64,000 nt of DNA from Bacteroidota bacterium (GCA_016722565.1 JADKIU010000007.1:372001-436000), one strand, 5' to 3'. Counted from the first letter of the stretch, positions 53,229 to 62,899 are shown. Program-made: numbers and translations. The notes: generated by a model not told the origin, from the letters alone.

Positions 53229-54200
53229 TTAATTTTTACGTTCGGTTGTATATTTTACCAATGCCTGCAAAGATGCACGAGAAGGATTGTCTGAAAATTG
53301 CTCCAACAATTGCAAGGCAGCATTTTTATATTCATTCATTTTACTTTCTGCATATTGAATCCCTCCACTCTTAATCACAAAATCAATCACCTCTGCCACT
53401 TTTTTAGGATTGTTATTGTTGTTTTTTACAATGTTGATGATTCTTCTTTTTTCAAAATAAGAAGCATTGTTTAATGCAAAAATCAACGGTAAGGTCATCT
53501 TCTTTTCTTTAATATCAATTCCGGTTGGCTTCCCGATATTGGATCCATCACCATAATCAAACAAATCATCTTTTATCTGAAATGCAATTCCAACAGCTTC
53601 TCCAAACGCACGCAATTGTTCTACCACATGCTCATCTTTCGTTACCGATGCTGCACCACAAGCACAACAGGATGCAATTAAAGACGCTGTTTTTTTACGA
53701 ATGATATCAAAATAAACGGCTTCGTCAATGTCCAGTTTCCGTGCCTTTTCAATTTGTAATAATTCCCCTTCGCTCATCTCGCGCACTGCATTCGAAACCA
53801 ATCCTAAAAGATGAAAATCTTTATTGTCGACCGATAACAACAACCCTCTCGATAATAAAAAATCACCGACAAGCACAGCTATTTTGTTTTTCCACAAGGC
53901 ATTGACAGAAAAGAAACCTCTGCGTTCGTTGGAATCATCCACTACATCATCGTGGACCAAAGTCGCAGTATGCAAGAGTTCAATTAAGGATGCAGCACGA
54001 TACGTAGAATCATTCATTTCCCCAACCATCTTTGCGGACAAAAACACAAACATTGGTCGCAACTGTTTCCCTTTGCGTTTCACAATGTAATGTGTAATCT
54101 TATCTAAGAGCGGGACAGAACTCTTCATCGAAGCTTTAAACTTCAATTCAAATTCCGCCATTTCAGCTTCAATCGGTGCTTTTATTTGATCTACTGTCAT
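53229..54200 (-). CDS. Polyprenyl diphosphate synthase
   Basis: 323 residues, trans-type prenyl elongase that makes the side chain of menaquinone. The first Asp-rich motif is LVHDDVVDDSNERRG (DDxxD at 84-89), the second is KDDLFDYGDGSNIGKPTGID. KGKQLRPMFV near 43-52 holds the IPP-binding Lys/Arg. The residues before the first DDxxD (ELLHTATL) have small side chains, as in long-chain enzymes, so an octa- or heptaprenyl product is likely. The start overlaps the rlmN stop by 4 bp. Confidence 0.92.
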   Translation of the reverse strand: MTVDQIKAPIEAEMAEFELKFKASMKSSVPLLDKITHYIVKRKGKQLRPMFVFLSAKMVGEMNDSTYRAASLIELLHTATLVHDDVVDDSNERRGFFSVNALWKNKIAVLVGDFLLSRGLLLSVDNKDFHLLGLVSNAVREMSEGELLQIEKARKLDIDEAVYFDIIRKKTASLIASCCACGAASVTKDEHVVEQLRAFGEAVGIAFQIKDDLFDYGDGSNIGKPTGIDIKEKKMTLPLIFALNNASYFEKRRIINIVKNNNNNPKKVAEVIDFVIKSGGIQYAESKMNEYKNAALQLLEQFSDNPSRASLQALVKYTTERKN

Positions 54201-55273
54201 GCTTTCGCCTTCATTTTTCTTTTTTCAAACCCTTCTTTATTCTTATTTGCCAATTGTCCGCAAGCTGCATCAATGTCTTTTCCTCTGCTTCTTCTCACAT
54301 TCACAATAATATTTTTACTCTCTAAATAGTTTGCAAAGGCATCTAATCGTTCGGATGTTGTTTGTTGAAACTCCCCATCATCAATGGGATTGTATTCAAT
54401 AATATTGACTTTACAAGGAATGTGTTTACAAAATTTTGCTAAATCCTGTGCGTCTTCAATTCCATCGTTAAAATCTTTAAACGCAATGTATTCATAAGTT
54501 ACACGCGTTCCCGTCTTTTCATAAAAATATTTTAATGCTTCAGCCAATGCTTCCAACGAATTGCTTTCATTGATTGGCATGATGTGATTTCTTTTTTCAT
54601 CGTTGGCCGCATGGAGCGATAAAGCTAAATTAAATTTCACTCCATCATCCCCTAACTTCTTAATCATTTTTGAAACACCTGCAGTGCTCACCGTAATGCG
54701 TTGTGGCGACATGTTCAATCCTTCCGGAGAAGTTATTTTTTGAACCGAATCCATCACATTTTTATAGTTCAACAACGGCTCTCCCATTCCCATATACACG
54801 ATGTTGGTCAAAGGTGTTTTGTACTTTTCTTCCGCTTGATTTTTAATCAACACCACCTGATCATAAATTTCATCTGCATTTAAGTTTCGCAAACGTTCCA
54901 GCTTCCCAGTGGCACAAAATTTACATGTTAAACTGCAACCCACCTGAGAAGAAATACAAGCCGTCATACGAGTTGTACTCGGAATCAGCACTCCTTCAAC
55001 AATATTACTGTCATACAATTTAAATGCATTTTTAATCGTGCGGTCGCTACTGATTTGCATATCATCTACCTTCACGGCATTGATTACAAAATGTTGGTCT
55101 AACAATTCACGGGTAGATTTGGAAAGATTCGTCATTTCCTCAAAGGTGGTAGCCGACTTTTTCCAAAGCCATTCATACACTTGTTTTGCTCGAAAAGCTT
55201 GGTCACCGTTTTCAACAAAAACAGTTTTTAGTTCTTCGAGTGAAAGTGCCCGTATGTCTTTCTTTGATTCCAT
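54197..55273 (-). CDS. rlmN: 23S rRNA (adenine2503-C2)-methyltransferase RlmN
   Basis: 358 residues from the ATG at 55273 (a longer frame adds MFFSQ). Radical-SAM enzyme that methylates A2503 of 23S rRNA and A37 of some tRNAs. The iron-sulfur cysteines are CSLTCKFC (Cys113, Cys117, Cys120). The methyl-carrier Cys is in KDIDAACGQL near the C-terminus. The family motifs YMGMGEPLLNYKNV and LSLHAANDEKRNHIMP are intact. Overlaps the polyprenyl synthase gene by 4 bp; divergent from the amidohydrolase. Confidence 0.95.
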   Translation of the reverse strand: MESKKDIRALSLEELKTVFVENGDQAFRAKQVYEWLWKKSATTFEEMTNLSKSTRELLDQHFVINAVKVDDMQISSDRTIKNAFKLYDSNIVEGVLIPSTTRMTACISSQVGCSLTCKFCATGKLERLRNLNADEIYDQVVLIKNQAEEKYKTPLTNIVYMGMGEPLLNYKNVMDSVQKITSPEGLNMSPQRITVSTAGVSKMIKKLGDDGVKFNLALSLHAANDEKRNHIMPINESNSLEALAEALKYFYEKTGTRVTYEYIAFKDFNDGIEDAQDLAKFCKHIPCKVNIIEYNPIDDGEFQQTTSERLDAFANYLESKNIIVNVRRSRGKDIDAACGQLANKNKEGFEKRKMKAKA

Positions 55274-55330
55274 TTGACTGAAGAACAAATTTACGAATAG
55301 ATATTGATATATGGAGCAGTTATAATTTCG

Positions 55331-55338
55331 TAAATTCG
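55331..55338 (+). promoter_or_regulatory. Possible -7 box of the amidohydrolase gene
   Basis: TAAATTCG is one base off TAnnTTTG, 19 nt ahead of the ATG. A TTG lies 24 nt upstream, slightly beyond normal spacing. Confidence 0.3.
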
Positions 55339-55357
55339 TGCTTTATACCAGTTATTT

Positions 55358-56545
55358 ATGCGTAAAATCTCTGCCGACTATATTTTCCCAATTGCCTCCG
55401 AACCCATTAAAAATGGGATAATTAGCGTGGAAGAAGATGGAACAATTATGGAGATTTCTGCCCCATCTTCCAACATACCTTCTACATCTGACATCCACTA
55501 TGAGGGGATTATTTGTCCGGGGTTCATCAACACCCATTGCCATTTAGAGCTTTCTCACATGTGGGCTCAGGTTTCTGAAAAAGCAGGGATGATGCAATTT
55601 ATAAGAGAAATCCTTAGCAAACGTGCATCTTTCTCGGCAAAGGAAATTCAAAATGCAATTGACGAGGCAGATGCTGAAATGATTAAAAATGGAATTGTAG
55701 CCGTTGGGGATATTTCTAATAATAACGATACATTTCTGCAGAAATCCAAAAGCCCAATTGCTTACCATACCTTTATTGAAGCTTTTGATTTTAATCCCGA
55801 AAAAGCAGATGAAACGTTTGCGAATGCACTAGCGCTTGGACAGCAATTGAAAGCACTTTCGCACTCCATTGTTCCCCATGCCCCGTATACTGTTTCTGAA
55901 AAATTATTTAAACTAATTTCAGAAGAGGCAATAAAGAAAAACTCCATCATCAGCATTCACAATCAAGAAAGTTTAGCTGAAAGCGATTTGTTTATTTCAC
56001 ATTCCGGGCCCATGTTTGACGCTTTTTCAAAAATGGGAATGAACATGGATGCGATTCCTAAAACTGGTGTGAATTCTTTACGAACCACACTTCCGAAATT
56101 ACCATTATCACAAAAAATTCTGCTTGTGCACAATACGTTTACATCAAAAGAAGATTTACAATGGGTGAAAAAAATCCTAAATCCTAAATCCCAAATGCTA
56201 AATTTATTTTGGTGTACTTGCCCAAATGCGAATCTTTACATCGAAAACAAGTTGCCGGACTATTCCATTTTTATCGAAGAAAACGTATCCGTAACCATCG
56301 GAACCGACAGCCTGGCATCCAACTGGAGCCTTTCCATTTTAGATGAAATCAAAACAATTACAAAACACGCTCCTCAGATTCCTCTGCAGACATTGCTAAC
56401 CTGGGCAACAAAAAATGGAGCCGAACTTTTAGGAATGAATCAACTGGGAACTCTTGAAAAAGATAAAAAACCTGGATTGAACTTATTGAAAAATGTGGAT
56501 GGGATGAAGCTTACAGAAAAAACAGAAGTCGTGAAATTAGCTTAA
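55358..56545 (+). CDS. Amidohydrolase, deaminase-like (TRZ/ATZ type)
   Basis: 395 residues, cytoplasmic TIM-barrel metal hydrolase. It has GFINTHCHLELSHM (HxH metal ligands), IVPHAPYTVSEKL (His), IISIHNQESLAES (His and Glu), and IGTDSLASNWSLSILDEI (metal Asp). The architecture is that of guanine, cytosine, S-adenosylhomocysteine or chlorotriazine deaminases; the SNWSLSILDEI part resembles aminofutalosine deaminase-like proteins, but menaquinone-futalosine genes are not nearby. The stop overlaps the convergent ispD by 4 bp. Substrate not decided. Confidence 0.85.
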   Translation: MRKISADYIFPIASEPIKNGIISVEEDGTIMEISAPSSNIPSTSDIHYEGIICPGFINTHCHLELSHMWAQVSEKAGMMQFIREILSKRASFSAKEIQNAIDEADAEMIKNGIVAVGDISNNNDTFLQKSKSPIAYHTFIEAFDFNPEKADETFANALALGQQLKALSHSIVPHAPYTVSEKLFKLISEEAIKKNSIISIHNQESLAESDLFISHSGPMFDAFSKMGMNMDAIPKTGVNSLRTTLPKLPLSQKILLVHNTFTSKEDLQWVKKILNPKSQMLNLFWCTCPNANLYIENKLPDYSIFIEENVSVTIGTDSLASNWSLSILDEIKTITKHAPQIPLQTLLTWATKNGAELLGMNQLGTLEKDKKPGLNLLKNVDGMKLTEKTEVVKLA

Positions 56546-57204
56546 CTCATTAATGCCGCAGCCACTTTCAAATCCAACTCCGTAGTAATCTTTATATTTT
56601 CCCGATTGCCTTCAATCAAATTGATCTTTTCTCCAAATGCTTCCAGAACCGTTGCATCATCAGTGAATTCGGGTTTGTATTCTTTCAAAAAGGCCTTTTT
56701 GATTAAATCGGAATGGAAACATTGAGGCGTTTGAATAATGGAATAATGTGTACGATCAACGGCACAACTTTCTGATTTTTTAATATACCGTATCGAATCG
56801 TTTAATGGAATTGCAGGTGATGCATTGCCTCTCACCTCAGCGGCTTCAAATGTACTTCGTATCGTTTGTTGACTCACCAATGGTCGCGCTGCATCATGAA
56901 TTCCTACCACACAAGCATCCGGCACAAGCGACAAACCATTTTTTACAGAATGATAGCGTGTTTCTCCGCCATCAATCAGTTGATGTGGAATGGTAAAGTT
57001 GTGTTTTACACACAGTGCTTTCCAATCATCGTTTAAGGCTTTTGCCAAAACAACAATCACAGTAATATCGGGAAAGGTCGTAGTGAATTTTTCAATGGTA
57101 TGCATCAAAACCGGTTTCCCGTGCAGTTCAATAAACTGTTTGGGAACTGCATTGTTCATGCGACTCCCGGTTCCACCAGCTACTATGATAACGTACTTTT
57201 TCAT
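56542..57204 (-). CDS. ispD: 2-C-methyl-D-erythritol 4-phosphate cytidylyltransferase
   Basis: 220 residues, third step of the MEP isoprenoid pathway, makes CDP-ME. The CTP site is VAGGTGSRMNNAVPKQFIEL (Gly-rich loop and Lys at ~22), followed by LIDGGETRYHSVKNGL, GIHDAARPLVS, and QTPQCFHSDLIKKAF, DDATVLEAFGEKINLIEGN at the end. It fits the normal length. It converges on the amidohydrolase with a 4-bp overlap. The upstream gap to queA contains an inverted-repeat element. Confidence 0.95.
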   Translation of the reverse strand: MKKYVIIVAGGTGSRMNNAVPKQFIELHGKPVLMHTIEKFTTTFPDITVIVVLAKALNDDWKALCVKHNFTIPHQLIDGGETRYHSVKNGLSLVPDACVVGIHDAARPLVSQQTIRSTFEAAEVRGNASPAIPLNDSIRYIKKSESCAVDRTHYSIIQTPQCFHSDLIKKAFLKEYKPEFTDDATVLEAFGEKINLIEGNRENIKITTELDLKVAAALMS

Positions 57205-57213
57205 TTTCTAAAG

Positions 57214-57342
57214 GTACAGATAACGAACAAAAACGAAATTACGAAATGTGAAATGCAATAACGATTGGCTAGAGATATTTCTTCTTTACGCCACTATTAT
57301 TACACACAGATTCGCAGTTTCGTTTTTGTTCGTGATTCGTAC
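57214..57342. repeat. Inverted-repeat element, third family
   Basis: About 129 bp with ~32-bp terminal inverted repeats. The core ACGAACAAAAACGAAA (57223-57238) and its exact complement (57318-57333) match perfectly; the outer parts GTACAGATA and ACGAATCACGAA-like ends match with six mismatches. No reading frame. The right end touches the queA stop codon. Only one copy was seen in the window. Confidence 0.7.
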
Positions 57343-58391
57343 TACAAGATTAACATTGCGTCACCGTATGTATAAAAGCGATACTTTTCTTTGATTGCTT
57401 CTTTATAAGCTTTCATCATCAAATCATATCCGCCAAATGCGCAAACCATCATCAACAAAGTTGATTCAGGTGTATGGAAATTGGTAATCATACAATTTGC
57501 AACACTGAAATCATACGGAGGAAAGATAAATTTATTCGTCCAACCATCATACGGCTTCACATATCCATCTGTACTTACTGATGTTTCAATCGCACGCATC
57601 GATGTTGTTCCAACACAACAAACTTTCTTTTTTCCTTCACGGGATTTATTGATAATCGTACAATCTTTTTCAGAAATGTACGCTTGTTCCGAATCCATTT
57701 TATGTTTTGTCAAATCTTCTACTTCAACAGTGCGGAATGTTCCCAATCCAACGTGCAAAGTAACGTTTGCAAAATTTACGCCTTTTAACTCTAAGCGTTT
57801 TAAAAGTTCGCGACTGAAATGTAAACCTGCAGTAGGTGCAGCAACTGCTCCTTCATTTTTTGCATATACCGTTTGGTAACGCTCTTTATCATCTTCCGTT
57901 GGAGCACGTTTGATGTATTTTGGAAGCGGTGTTTCACCCATATCGTTTAATGTTTTACGAAATTCTTCGTAAGATCCATCAAATAAGAAACGTAAGGTAC
58001 GGCCACGAGAAGTAGTATTATCAATAACTTCAGCAACCAAAGTATCGTCATCACCAAAATACAATTTGTTTCCAATACGAATTTTACGAGCCGGATCAAC
58101 CAATACATCCCATAAACGGCTTTCTGCATTTAACTCACGTAACAAAAACACTTCGATTTTAGCGCCTGTTTTTTCCTTGTTACCATACATACGTGCAGGA
58201 AACACTTTTGTATCATTCAAAATCATACAATCGCCATCACCGAAATAACTCAACACATCCTTAAAATGTTTGTGCTCAATTTTTCCTGTTTTGCGGTGTA
58301 CAACCATTAATCTAGCTTCGTCACGAGTTTTTGCAGGTGTTTCAGCAATTAATTCTTTCGGTAAATTAAATTTAAATTGTGATAATTTCAT
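57342..58391 (-). CDS. queA: S-adenosylmethionine:tRNA ribosyltransferase-isomerase
   Basis: 349 residues, transfers the ribosyl part of SAM to preQ1 in tRNA to make epoxyqueuosine. It has the N-terminal [44 protein letters not shown], the QueA signature [38 protein letters not shown] and [15 protein letters not shown]. It lies downstream of truB (186-bp gap) in the conserved ftsX-to-queA run. I looked for a preQ1 riboswitch upstream and found none. Confidence 0.95.
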   Translation of the reverse strand: MKLSQFKFNLPKELIAETPAKTRDEARLMVVHRKTGKIEHKHFKDVLSYFGDGDCMILNDTKVFPARMYGNKEKTGAKIEVFLLRELNAESRLWDVLVDPARKIRIGNKLYFGDDDTLVAEVIDNTTSRGRTLRFLFDGSYEEFRKTLNDMGETPLPKYIKRAPTEDDKERYQTVYAKNEGAVAAPTAGLHFSRELLKRLELKGVNFANVTLHVGLGTFRTVEVEDLTKHKMDSEQAYISEKDCTIINKSREGKKKVCCVGTTSMRAIETSVSTDGYVKPYDGWTNKFIFPPYDFSVANCMITNFHTPESTLLMMVCAFGGYDLMMKAYKEAIKEKYRFYTYGDAMLIL

Positions 58392-58577
58392 ATATAACTA
58401 TTTGTTTTGAAGTAAGATAGTCTGGAATGACGGGAGCAGGACGCTCTGGCTATTTCATAAATCTTACGGGATTTACTTATATGTTTTCGATGAACAAGGG
58501 TGCAAAAGTAAGCTTTTAGAGAGGCGTTGTCAATGAAAATCGTGTTTATTTTGCTTATTGATTGATTTGCAGCACGT

Positions 58578-59291
58578 TCAGCTTGGCATTTCTATCTTCA
58601 AACTTTTTTCAAAGTCTTCAATACTCATTGCATCTTCTAATTTGTATTCCCCTATTCGGGTTCTGCACAATGCAATAAGGTGGGCTCCACTTTTTAAAGC
58701 TTCTCCAAAATCACGTGCCAACGAACGAATATAGGTTCCTTTGCTACATACCACTCTAAAATCCACTTCTGGCAAGGCAATGCGTGTGATCTCAAAAACA
58801 GATATGGTAATTTCTTTCGATTTTATTTCAGCTGTTTGTCCGGCACGCGCAATATCATAAGCCCGCTTCCCATCAATTTTTATAGCTGAGTACAATGGAG
58901 GTGTTTGTTGTATTGTTCCCGTAAATTGTTTGGTCGTTTCTCGAATCAACGCCTCAGTGATATGTTCCGTTGGATAAGTAGCATCAATTTCTTTTTCCAA
59001 ATCATAACAAGGTGTTGTTGCTCCAATATAAAATGTTCCCGTGTATTCTTTTTCTTGCGCTTGGTAACTTTCAATGTTTTTCGTCTGCTTTCCCGTACAC
59101 ACAATCAATAAACCGGTTGCCAAAGGATCCAACGTTCCTGCATGTCCAATTTTGGGTTGCACTTTTTTGCCGTCTAACAATAAAGAAGGATGATTTTTAA
59201 TTAACCATTTCATCTTATTCACCACCTGAAAGGAAGTCCATTTGAGTGGCTTGTGAATGAGTAGGACTTCGCCTGTTCTGAAATCGGTCAT
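58578..59291 (-). CDS. truB: tRNA pseudouridine(55) synthase TruB
   Basis: 237 residues, makes pseudouridine 55 in the T-loop of tRNA. The catalytic Asp55 is in [34 protein letters not shown] precedes it. [19 protein letters not shown] and [16 protein letters not shown] are the other signatures. It lacks the long C-terminal PUA domain, as usual in Bacteroidota. The start shares one base with the uppP stop, so the two are coupled. Confidence 0.95.
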   Translation of the reverse strand: MTDFRTGEVLLIHKPLKWTSFQVVNKMKWLIKNHPSLLLDGKKVQPKIGHAGTLDPLATGLLIVCTGKQTKNIESYQAQEKEYTGTFYIGATTPCYDLEKEIDATYPTEHITEALIRETTKQFTGTIQQTPPLYSAIKIDGKRAYDIARAGQTAEIKSKEITISVFEITRIALPEVDFRVVCSKGTYIRSLARDFGEALKSGAHLIALCRTRIGEYKLEDAMSIEDFEKSLKIEMPS

Positions 59292-60082
59292 TATTTTAAG
59301 GTATAGGCATACACCAAAACAGCTATCCCTAACACAATTCGGTACCAGCCAAATAATCGGAAACCATATTTTTGAATGTAGCTGATAAAAAACTTAATAG
59401 CTAACAAGGCAACAACAAAGGATACAATTGCACCAAGTGTAAGCGTAAACATATTGTCTTGGTGCAATACTTCCGGACTGTCTTTATAGACATCGTAAAA
59501 ACTTTTTGCGGAGGCAGCACACATGGTTGGAACCGCCAAAAAGAAAGAAAATTCAGCAGCCAATCTTCGAGTAAGCTTTTGACTCATCCCGCCAATAATG
59601 GTTGCTGCACTTCGGCTTAAGCCGGGTAATAAAATCGATAAGGTTTGAAAACAACCAATCAAAAATGCTTTCGGGTAAGATATTTTCACCTCTTCATCCA
59701 AGTGATTATTGGTAAATAGTTTATCAATAAATAATAAAACGATCCCACCTACAATCATCACACAAGCAATAAAGGTAAGGTTACTCAATGCGCTATCAAT
59801 ATGCTTTTTAAGCAAGGCTCCTAAGATTAAAGCCGGTATAACAGCGATAACCAGTTTGATGTAGAGATTTAGATTTTTAAAATCGAAAAACTTTTTCCAG
59901 TATACAACAACTACAGATAATATAGCCGCCAATTGAATCACTACTTCAAAAAGATTGGTAAAAGGAGTTTCAGCAACATGCAACAATGGGTTTGCAATCT
60001 TCATGTGAGCAGTGCTGGAAATAGGAAGAAACTCTGTTAGTCCTTCAATAATAGCAATAATAAAAGCTTGGATATACGTCAT
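59291..60082 (-). CDS. uppP: Undecaprenyl-diphosphatase UppP
   Basis: 263 residues, inner-membrane enzyme that recycles the lipid carrier of peptidoglycan synthesis. Eight or so helices. Active-site parts: EGLTEFLPISSTAHMKI (Glu13-Glu17 region; SSTAH rather than SSTGH) and LPGLSRSAATIIGGM. Gives bacitracin tolerance when abundant in other bacteria. Position in the ftsX-DUF3098-uppP-truB-queA order is the normal Bacteroidota synteny. Confidence 0.95.
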   Translation of the reverse strand: MTYIQAFIIAIIEGLTEFLPISSTAHMKIANPLLHVAETPFTNLFEVVIQLAAILSVVVVYWKKFFDFKNLNLYIKLVIAVIPALILGALLKKHIDSALSNLTFIACVMIVGGIVLLFIDKLFTNNHLDEEVKISYPKAFLIGCFQTLSILLPGLSRSAATIIGGMSQKLTRRLAAEFSFFLAVPTMCAASAKSFYDVYKDSPEVLHQDNMFTLTLGAIVSFVVALLAIKFFISYIQKYGFRLFGWYRIVLGIAVLVYAYTLK

Positions 60083-60104
60083 GAAATCGTAATTGGAAAC
60101 AGCT

Positions 60105-60135
60105 GCCTCTCCTCCTGGAAAGGGCTGGGTGATGT
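60105..60135. repeat. Degenerate CCCTCTCC...GGGTGA repeat
   Basis: GCCTCTCCTCCTGGAAAGGGCTGGGTGATGT resembles a worn copy of the palindrome seen at 37253, 44997 and 62111. It lies in the 54-bp gap between uppP and DUF3098. Similarity is modest. Confidence 0.4.
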
Positions 60136-60136
60136 A

Positions 60137-60382
60137 TTAGTGTTTCGACTTTTTCATGATGCCGAAGAGCACCACTACAAATCCAGTAAGGATAACAATT
60201 GGAGATAAGGTGATTCGTCTGAAACTAAAAATTTCATCTGCATGGAACTCATTCGGATTTTCTGATCCACCGCCAACCATCAACATATAGCCAATAGCAA
60301 CAATTACAACACCAATGATTAAAATACGGTAGTTTTCTTTTGTAAAAGCAAAACCCGGTTGTTTTTTAGATTCCTTACTCAT
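60137..60382 (-). CDS. DUF3098 membrane protein
   Basis: 81 residues, two hydrophobic helices (~20-37 and ~60-76). FAFTKENYRILIIGVVIVAI and GYMLMVGGGSENPNEF, then FSFRRITLSPIVILTGFVVV, are the DUF3098 pattern. It occurs next to ftsX and uppP in Bacteroidota, so a role in the cell envelope or division is inferred but unproven. Confidence 0.92.
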   Translation of the reverse strand: MSKESKKQPGFAFTKENYRILIIGVVIVAIGYMLMVGGGSENPNEFHADEIFSFRRITLSPIVILTGFVVVLFGIMKKSKH

Positions 60383-60452
60383 CTGTTCTTTTTAATTTGA
60401 TATCACAAATGTAATATAATTTGTGAAAAAAAGGTGTTAAAAAAGGTGAATG

Positions 60453-61352
60453 CTAATAATACAACTCATCGGTTTTTAGTCGTAAATACTTACGAACCGC
60501 TAACGATGTGCTGATCCAGGAGATAATGATGCCCAATAGAATAACAATTCCAAACAAGGAGGCCAACATGTTCGGATCTTGAAGTTCTGCCAATTCCGGC
60601 AATTGCTTTTGAAGAAAATATAAAAATCCAATCAACATTCCAATGGCGATACCCGCTCCATAAATACCATGACGAATGCCTTTGAGCACAAACGGCAAAC
60701 GAATAAACCCTTGTGTGGCGCCAACCAATTGCATCGTTTTTATAATGAATCTTTTGCTGTAAATTGACAACCGAATGGTGTTATTAATCAAGGCCAATGC
60801 AATAAACATCAATACACCACTGATGATTAATACCCATAAACTCAAGGTCCGTACATTTTCATTGATACTATTGACTAATGATTTCTGATAAATCACTTCT
60901 TTCACCAAGTTGGTAGCTAACAATTCACTTTCAATCCAAGCCAAACTATCCGCATTGGCATATTCCGCCTTTACACGCACCGAGATGGAAGCCGATAAGG
61001 GATTAAAACCTAAAAAGTCGATAAAATCTTCGCCAATATCTTCTTGTAATTTTTTTGCTGCTTCTTCTTTGGAAACCGATTGTGTTGATTTTACATAATC
61101 AGAAGCATCCAATGTTTTGATCAGGTGTTGCACATCCACTTCCTTTGCATTGTCGTTGATGACCACCTGTACACCTATGTTCTCTTTGAAATTATCGGAA
61201 AGTTTACGTGTATTTAAGATGATGATTCCTAACAATCCAAGCATGAACAATACCAGTGAAAGACTCACTACTGTTGTGATAGAAGAACCCGTTAATCTGC
61301 GTTTTGAATATTTATCCGACACGTTTAATTTTTCGTTTGTAAAAATAGACAT
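60453..61352 (-). CDS. ftsX: Cell division protein FtsX (ABC-type permease)
   Basis: 299 residues from the ATG at 61352 (a frame from 61400 adds 16 atypical residues). Four transmembrane helices: one near the N-terminus (~30-52), a periplasmic domain with ENIGVQVVINDNAKEVDVQH and the conserved LGFNPLSASISVRVK, then three helices. Together with FtsE it regulates peptidoglycan hydrolases at the septum; ftsE is not in the window. First gene of the five-gene run and divergent from leuS. Confidence 0.92.
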   Translation of the reverse strand: MSIFTNEKLNVSDKYSKRRLTGSSITTVVSLSLVLFMLGLLGIIILNTRKLSDNFKENIGVQVVINDNAKEVDVQHLIKTLDASDYVKSTQSVSKEEAAKKLQEDIGEDFIDFLGFNPLSASISVRVKAEYANADSLAWIESELLATNLVKEVIYQKSLVNSINENVRTLSLWVLIISGVLMFIALALINNTIRLSIYSKRFIIKTMQLVGATQGFIRLPFVLKGIRHGIYGAGIAIGMLIGFLYFLQKQLPELAELQDPNMLASLFGIVILLGIIISWISTSLAVRKYLRLKTDELYY

Positions 61353-61420
61353 TAAATGACCCCTACTTTTTACTAAAACCAAATTGAAATAAACAATCAA
61401 ACGTTAATAACCTCGCGATA

Positions 61421-61566
61421 GGAACGCAGATCTTTATGATTTTCACAGATTAATATTAAAAATATGATGTTTTATATTTTTGCCGTCAACAGAAGCATAA
61501 CCCTTTAAGCATAATAAACACAGCTATCCTTTTTTATCATAAAAATCATAATCAATCCGCGTTCCC
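61421..61566. repeat. Inverted-repeat element, family I, copy C
   Basis: About 146 bp. Ends GGAACGCAGATCTTTATGAT and TATCATAAAAATCAT...CCGCGTTCCC match copies A (21745) and B (35783); the middle is different. It fills the gap between the divergent genes ftsX and leuS, and lies just upstream of the leuS -7 box. Confidence 0.75.
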
Positions 61567-61583
61567 ATCCCACACAGATTTCG

Positions 61584-61591
61584 TATATTCG
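61584..61591 (+). promoter_or_regulatory. Possible -7 box of leuS
   Basis: TATATTCG is one base off TAnnTTTG, 28 nt ahead of the leuS ATG. The -33 position falls on the end of family I copy C. Confidence 0.3.
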
Positions 61592-61618
61592 CTCCTCAAA
61601 ATTTTGAATACTAACACA

Positions 61619-62899
61619 ATGGAATACAATTTCAGAGAAGTAGAAAAGAAGTGGCAAGCTTACTGGGCAAAAAACAAAACGTTTAAACCGGAAGAAAAAT
61701 CGTCAAAACCAAAATACTATGTTTTGGATATGTTCCCCTATCCAAGCGGTGCCGGCTTACATGTTGGCCATCCGTTAGGTTATATCGCTTCCGATATTTT
61801 TGCACGCTACAAACGTTTGAAAGGATTCAACGTCTTGCATCCGATGGGTTACGATTCATTCGGTTTGCCGGCTGAACAATATGCGATTCAAACAGGACAA
61901 CATCCTGAAATTACTACCAAAACAAACATCACACGTTACCGCAAACAATTAGATAAAATCGGATTTTCGTTTGATTGGGACAGAGAAGTGAGAACGTCCA
62001 ACCCTGATTATTATAAATGGACACAATGGATTTTTATCCAGCTTTTTAATTCCTGGTACAACCCGGAAACAAATAAAGCAGAAAACATTTCGACACTTAT
62101 AGAGAAATTTCGGAGCGGCTCCCTCTCCTTTGGAGAGGGCCGGGGTGAGGTCTGGGAGAAGCTTGATGAAAAACAACAATCAGACTTACTTCTCGAATAC
62201 CGACTAGCATACTTGAGCGATACCATGGTTAATTGGTGTCCGCAATTAGGAACTGTATTAGCGAATGAAGAAGTGAAAGATGGCGTTTCGGAGCGTGGCG
62301 GATATCCTGTTGAACGCAAGTTGATGAAACAATGGAGTTTGCGCATCACTGCGTATGCTGACAGATTGTTAGCCGATTTGGATGGCATCGATTGGACCGA
62401 ATCCATCAAGGAAGCACAACGCAACTGGATTGGCAAATCAGAAGGAACATCCTTGAAGTTCAAAGTTGAGAATTCTAGTTCTGAAATAGAAGTTTTTACA
62501 ACAAGACCGGATACCATCTTCGGAGTTTCTTTTGTAACACTTGCTCCAGAGCATGAATTGGTTGGTCAACTAACAACACCTCAACAAAAAACTGCAGTAG
62601 AAGAATACATCACGTTTGCAAAAAACAGAAGCGAACGTGAACGCATGGCGGATGTAAAAAAGATTACCGGTGTATTTACCGGTGCTTATGTGATTCATCC
62701 ATTCACCGGAAAACAAATTCCCATTTGGTTAGGAGATTATGTGTTGGCCGGATACGGAACGGGTGCTGTAATGGCTGTTCCTATGCACGATGCCAGAGAT
62801 TATGCTTTTGCTAAACACTTCGAAAGTGATTTACATTTGCAATTGAAAAGAATACTTTTAAAAATTGGTGAAGCTTTAATCAAAAGAAGATCTATATGA
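61619..62899 (+). CDS. leuS: Leucyl-tRNA synthetase, N-terminal part (frameshifted)
   Basis: 426 residues from ATG 61619 up to a premature stop. The class I HIGH motif is LHVGHPLGY (48-51 HVGH). The editing domain starts in this part: [20 protein letters not shown] and the [24 protein letters not shown] segment. Residues 165-178 ([14 protein letters not shown]) are exactly a 42-bp palindromic repeat in frame. After Lys422 the frame is wrong; removing one A from the AAAA at 62882-62885 joins it to the other part, giving [20 protein letters not shown]. Leucyl-tRNA synthetase is essential, so a base-call error is at least as likely as a real mutation. Confidence 0.92.
   Translation: MEYNFREVEKKWQAYWAKNKTFKPEEKSSKPKYYVLDMFPYPSGAGLHVGHPLGYIASDIFARYKRLKGFNVLHPMGYDSFGLPAEQYAIQTGQHPEITTKTNITRYRKQLDKIGFSFDWDREVRTSNPDYYKWTQWIFIQLFNSWYNPETNKAENISTLIEKFRSGSLSFGEGRGEVWEKLDEKQQSDLLLEYRLAYLSDTMVNWCPQLGTVLANEEVKDGVSERGGYPVERKLMKQWSLRITAYADRLLADLDGIDWTESIKEAQRNWIGKSEGTSLKFKVENSSSEIEVFTTRPDTIFGVSFVTLAPEHELVGQLTTPQQKTAVEEYITFAKNRSERERMADVKKITGVFTGAYVIHPFTGKQIPIWLGDYVLAGYGTGAVMAVPMHDARDYAFAKHFESDLHLQLKRILLKIGEALIKRRSI
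62111..62152. repeat. CCCTCTCC...GGGGTGAGG palindromic repeat, copy 3, inside leuS
   Basis: CGGAGCGGCTCCCTCTCCTT followed by TGGAGAGGGCCGGGGTGAGGTC. The stem CCCTCTCC/GGAGAGGG has a loop of TT. Its length is exactly 14 codons and it keeps the leuS frame. Confidence 0.85.

Noticed and set aside
58392..58577. Possible preQ1 riboswitch upstream of queA
   Set aside because: No recognisable preQ1 pairing pattern or conserved aptamer bases; the gap is short and only weakly structured.
62011..62517. A 168-codon minus-strand frame within leuS
   Set aside because: Antisense to conserved leucyl-tRNA synthetase sequence, with no own motifs.
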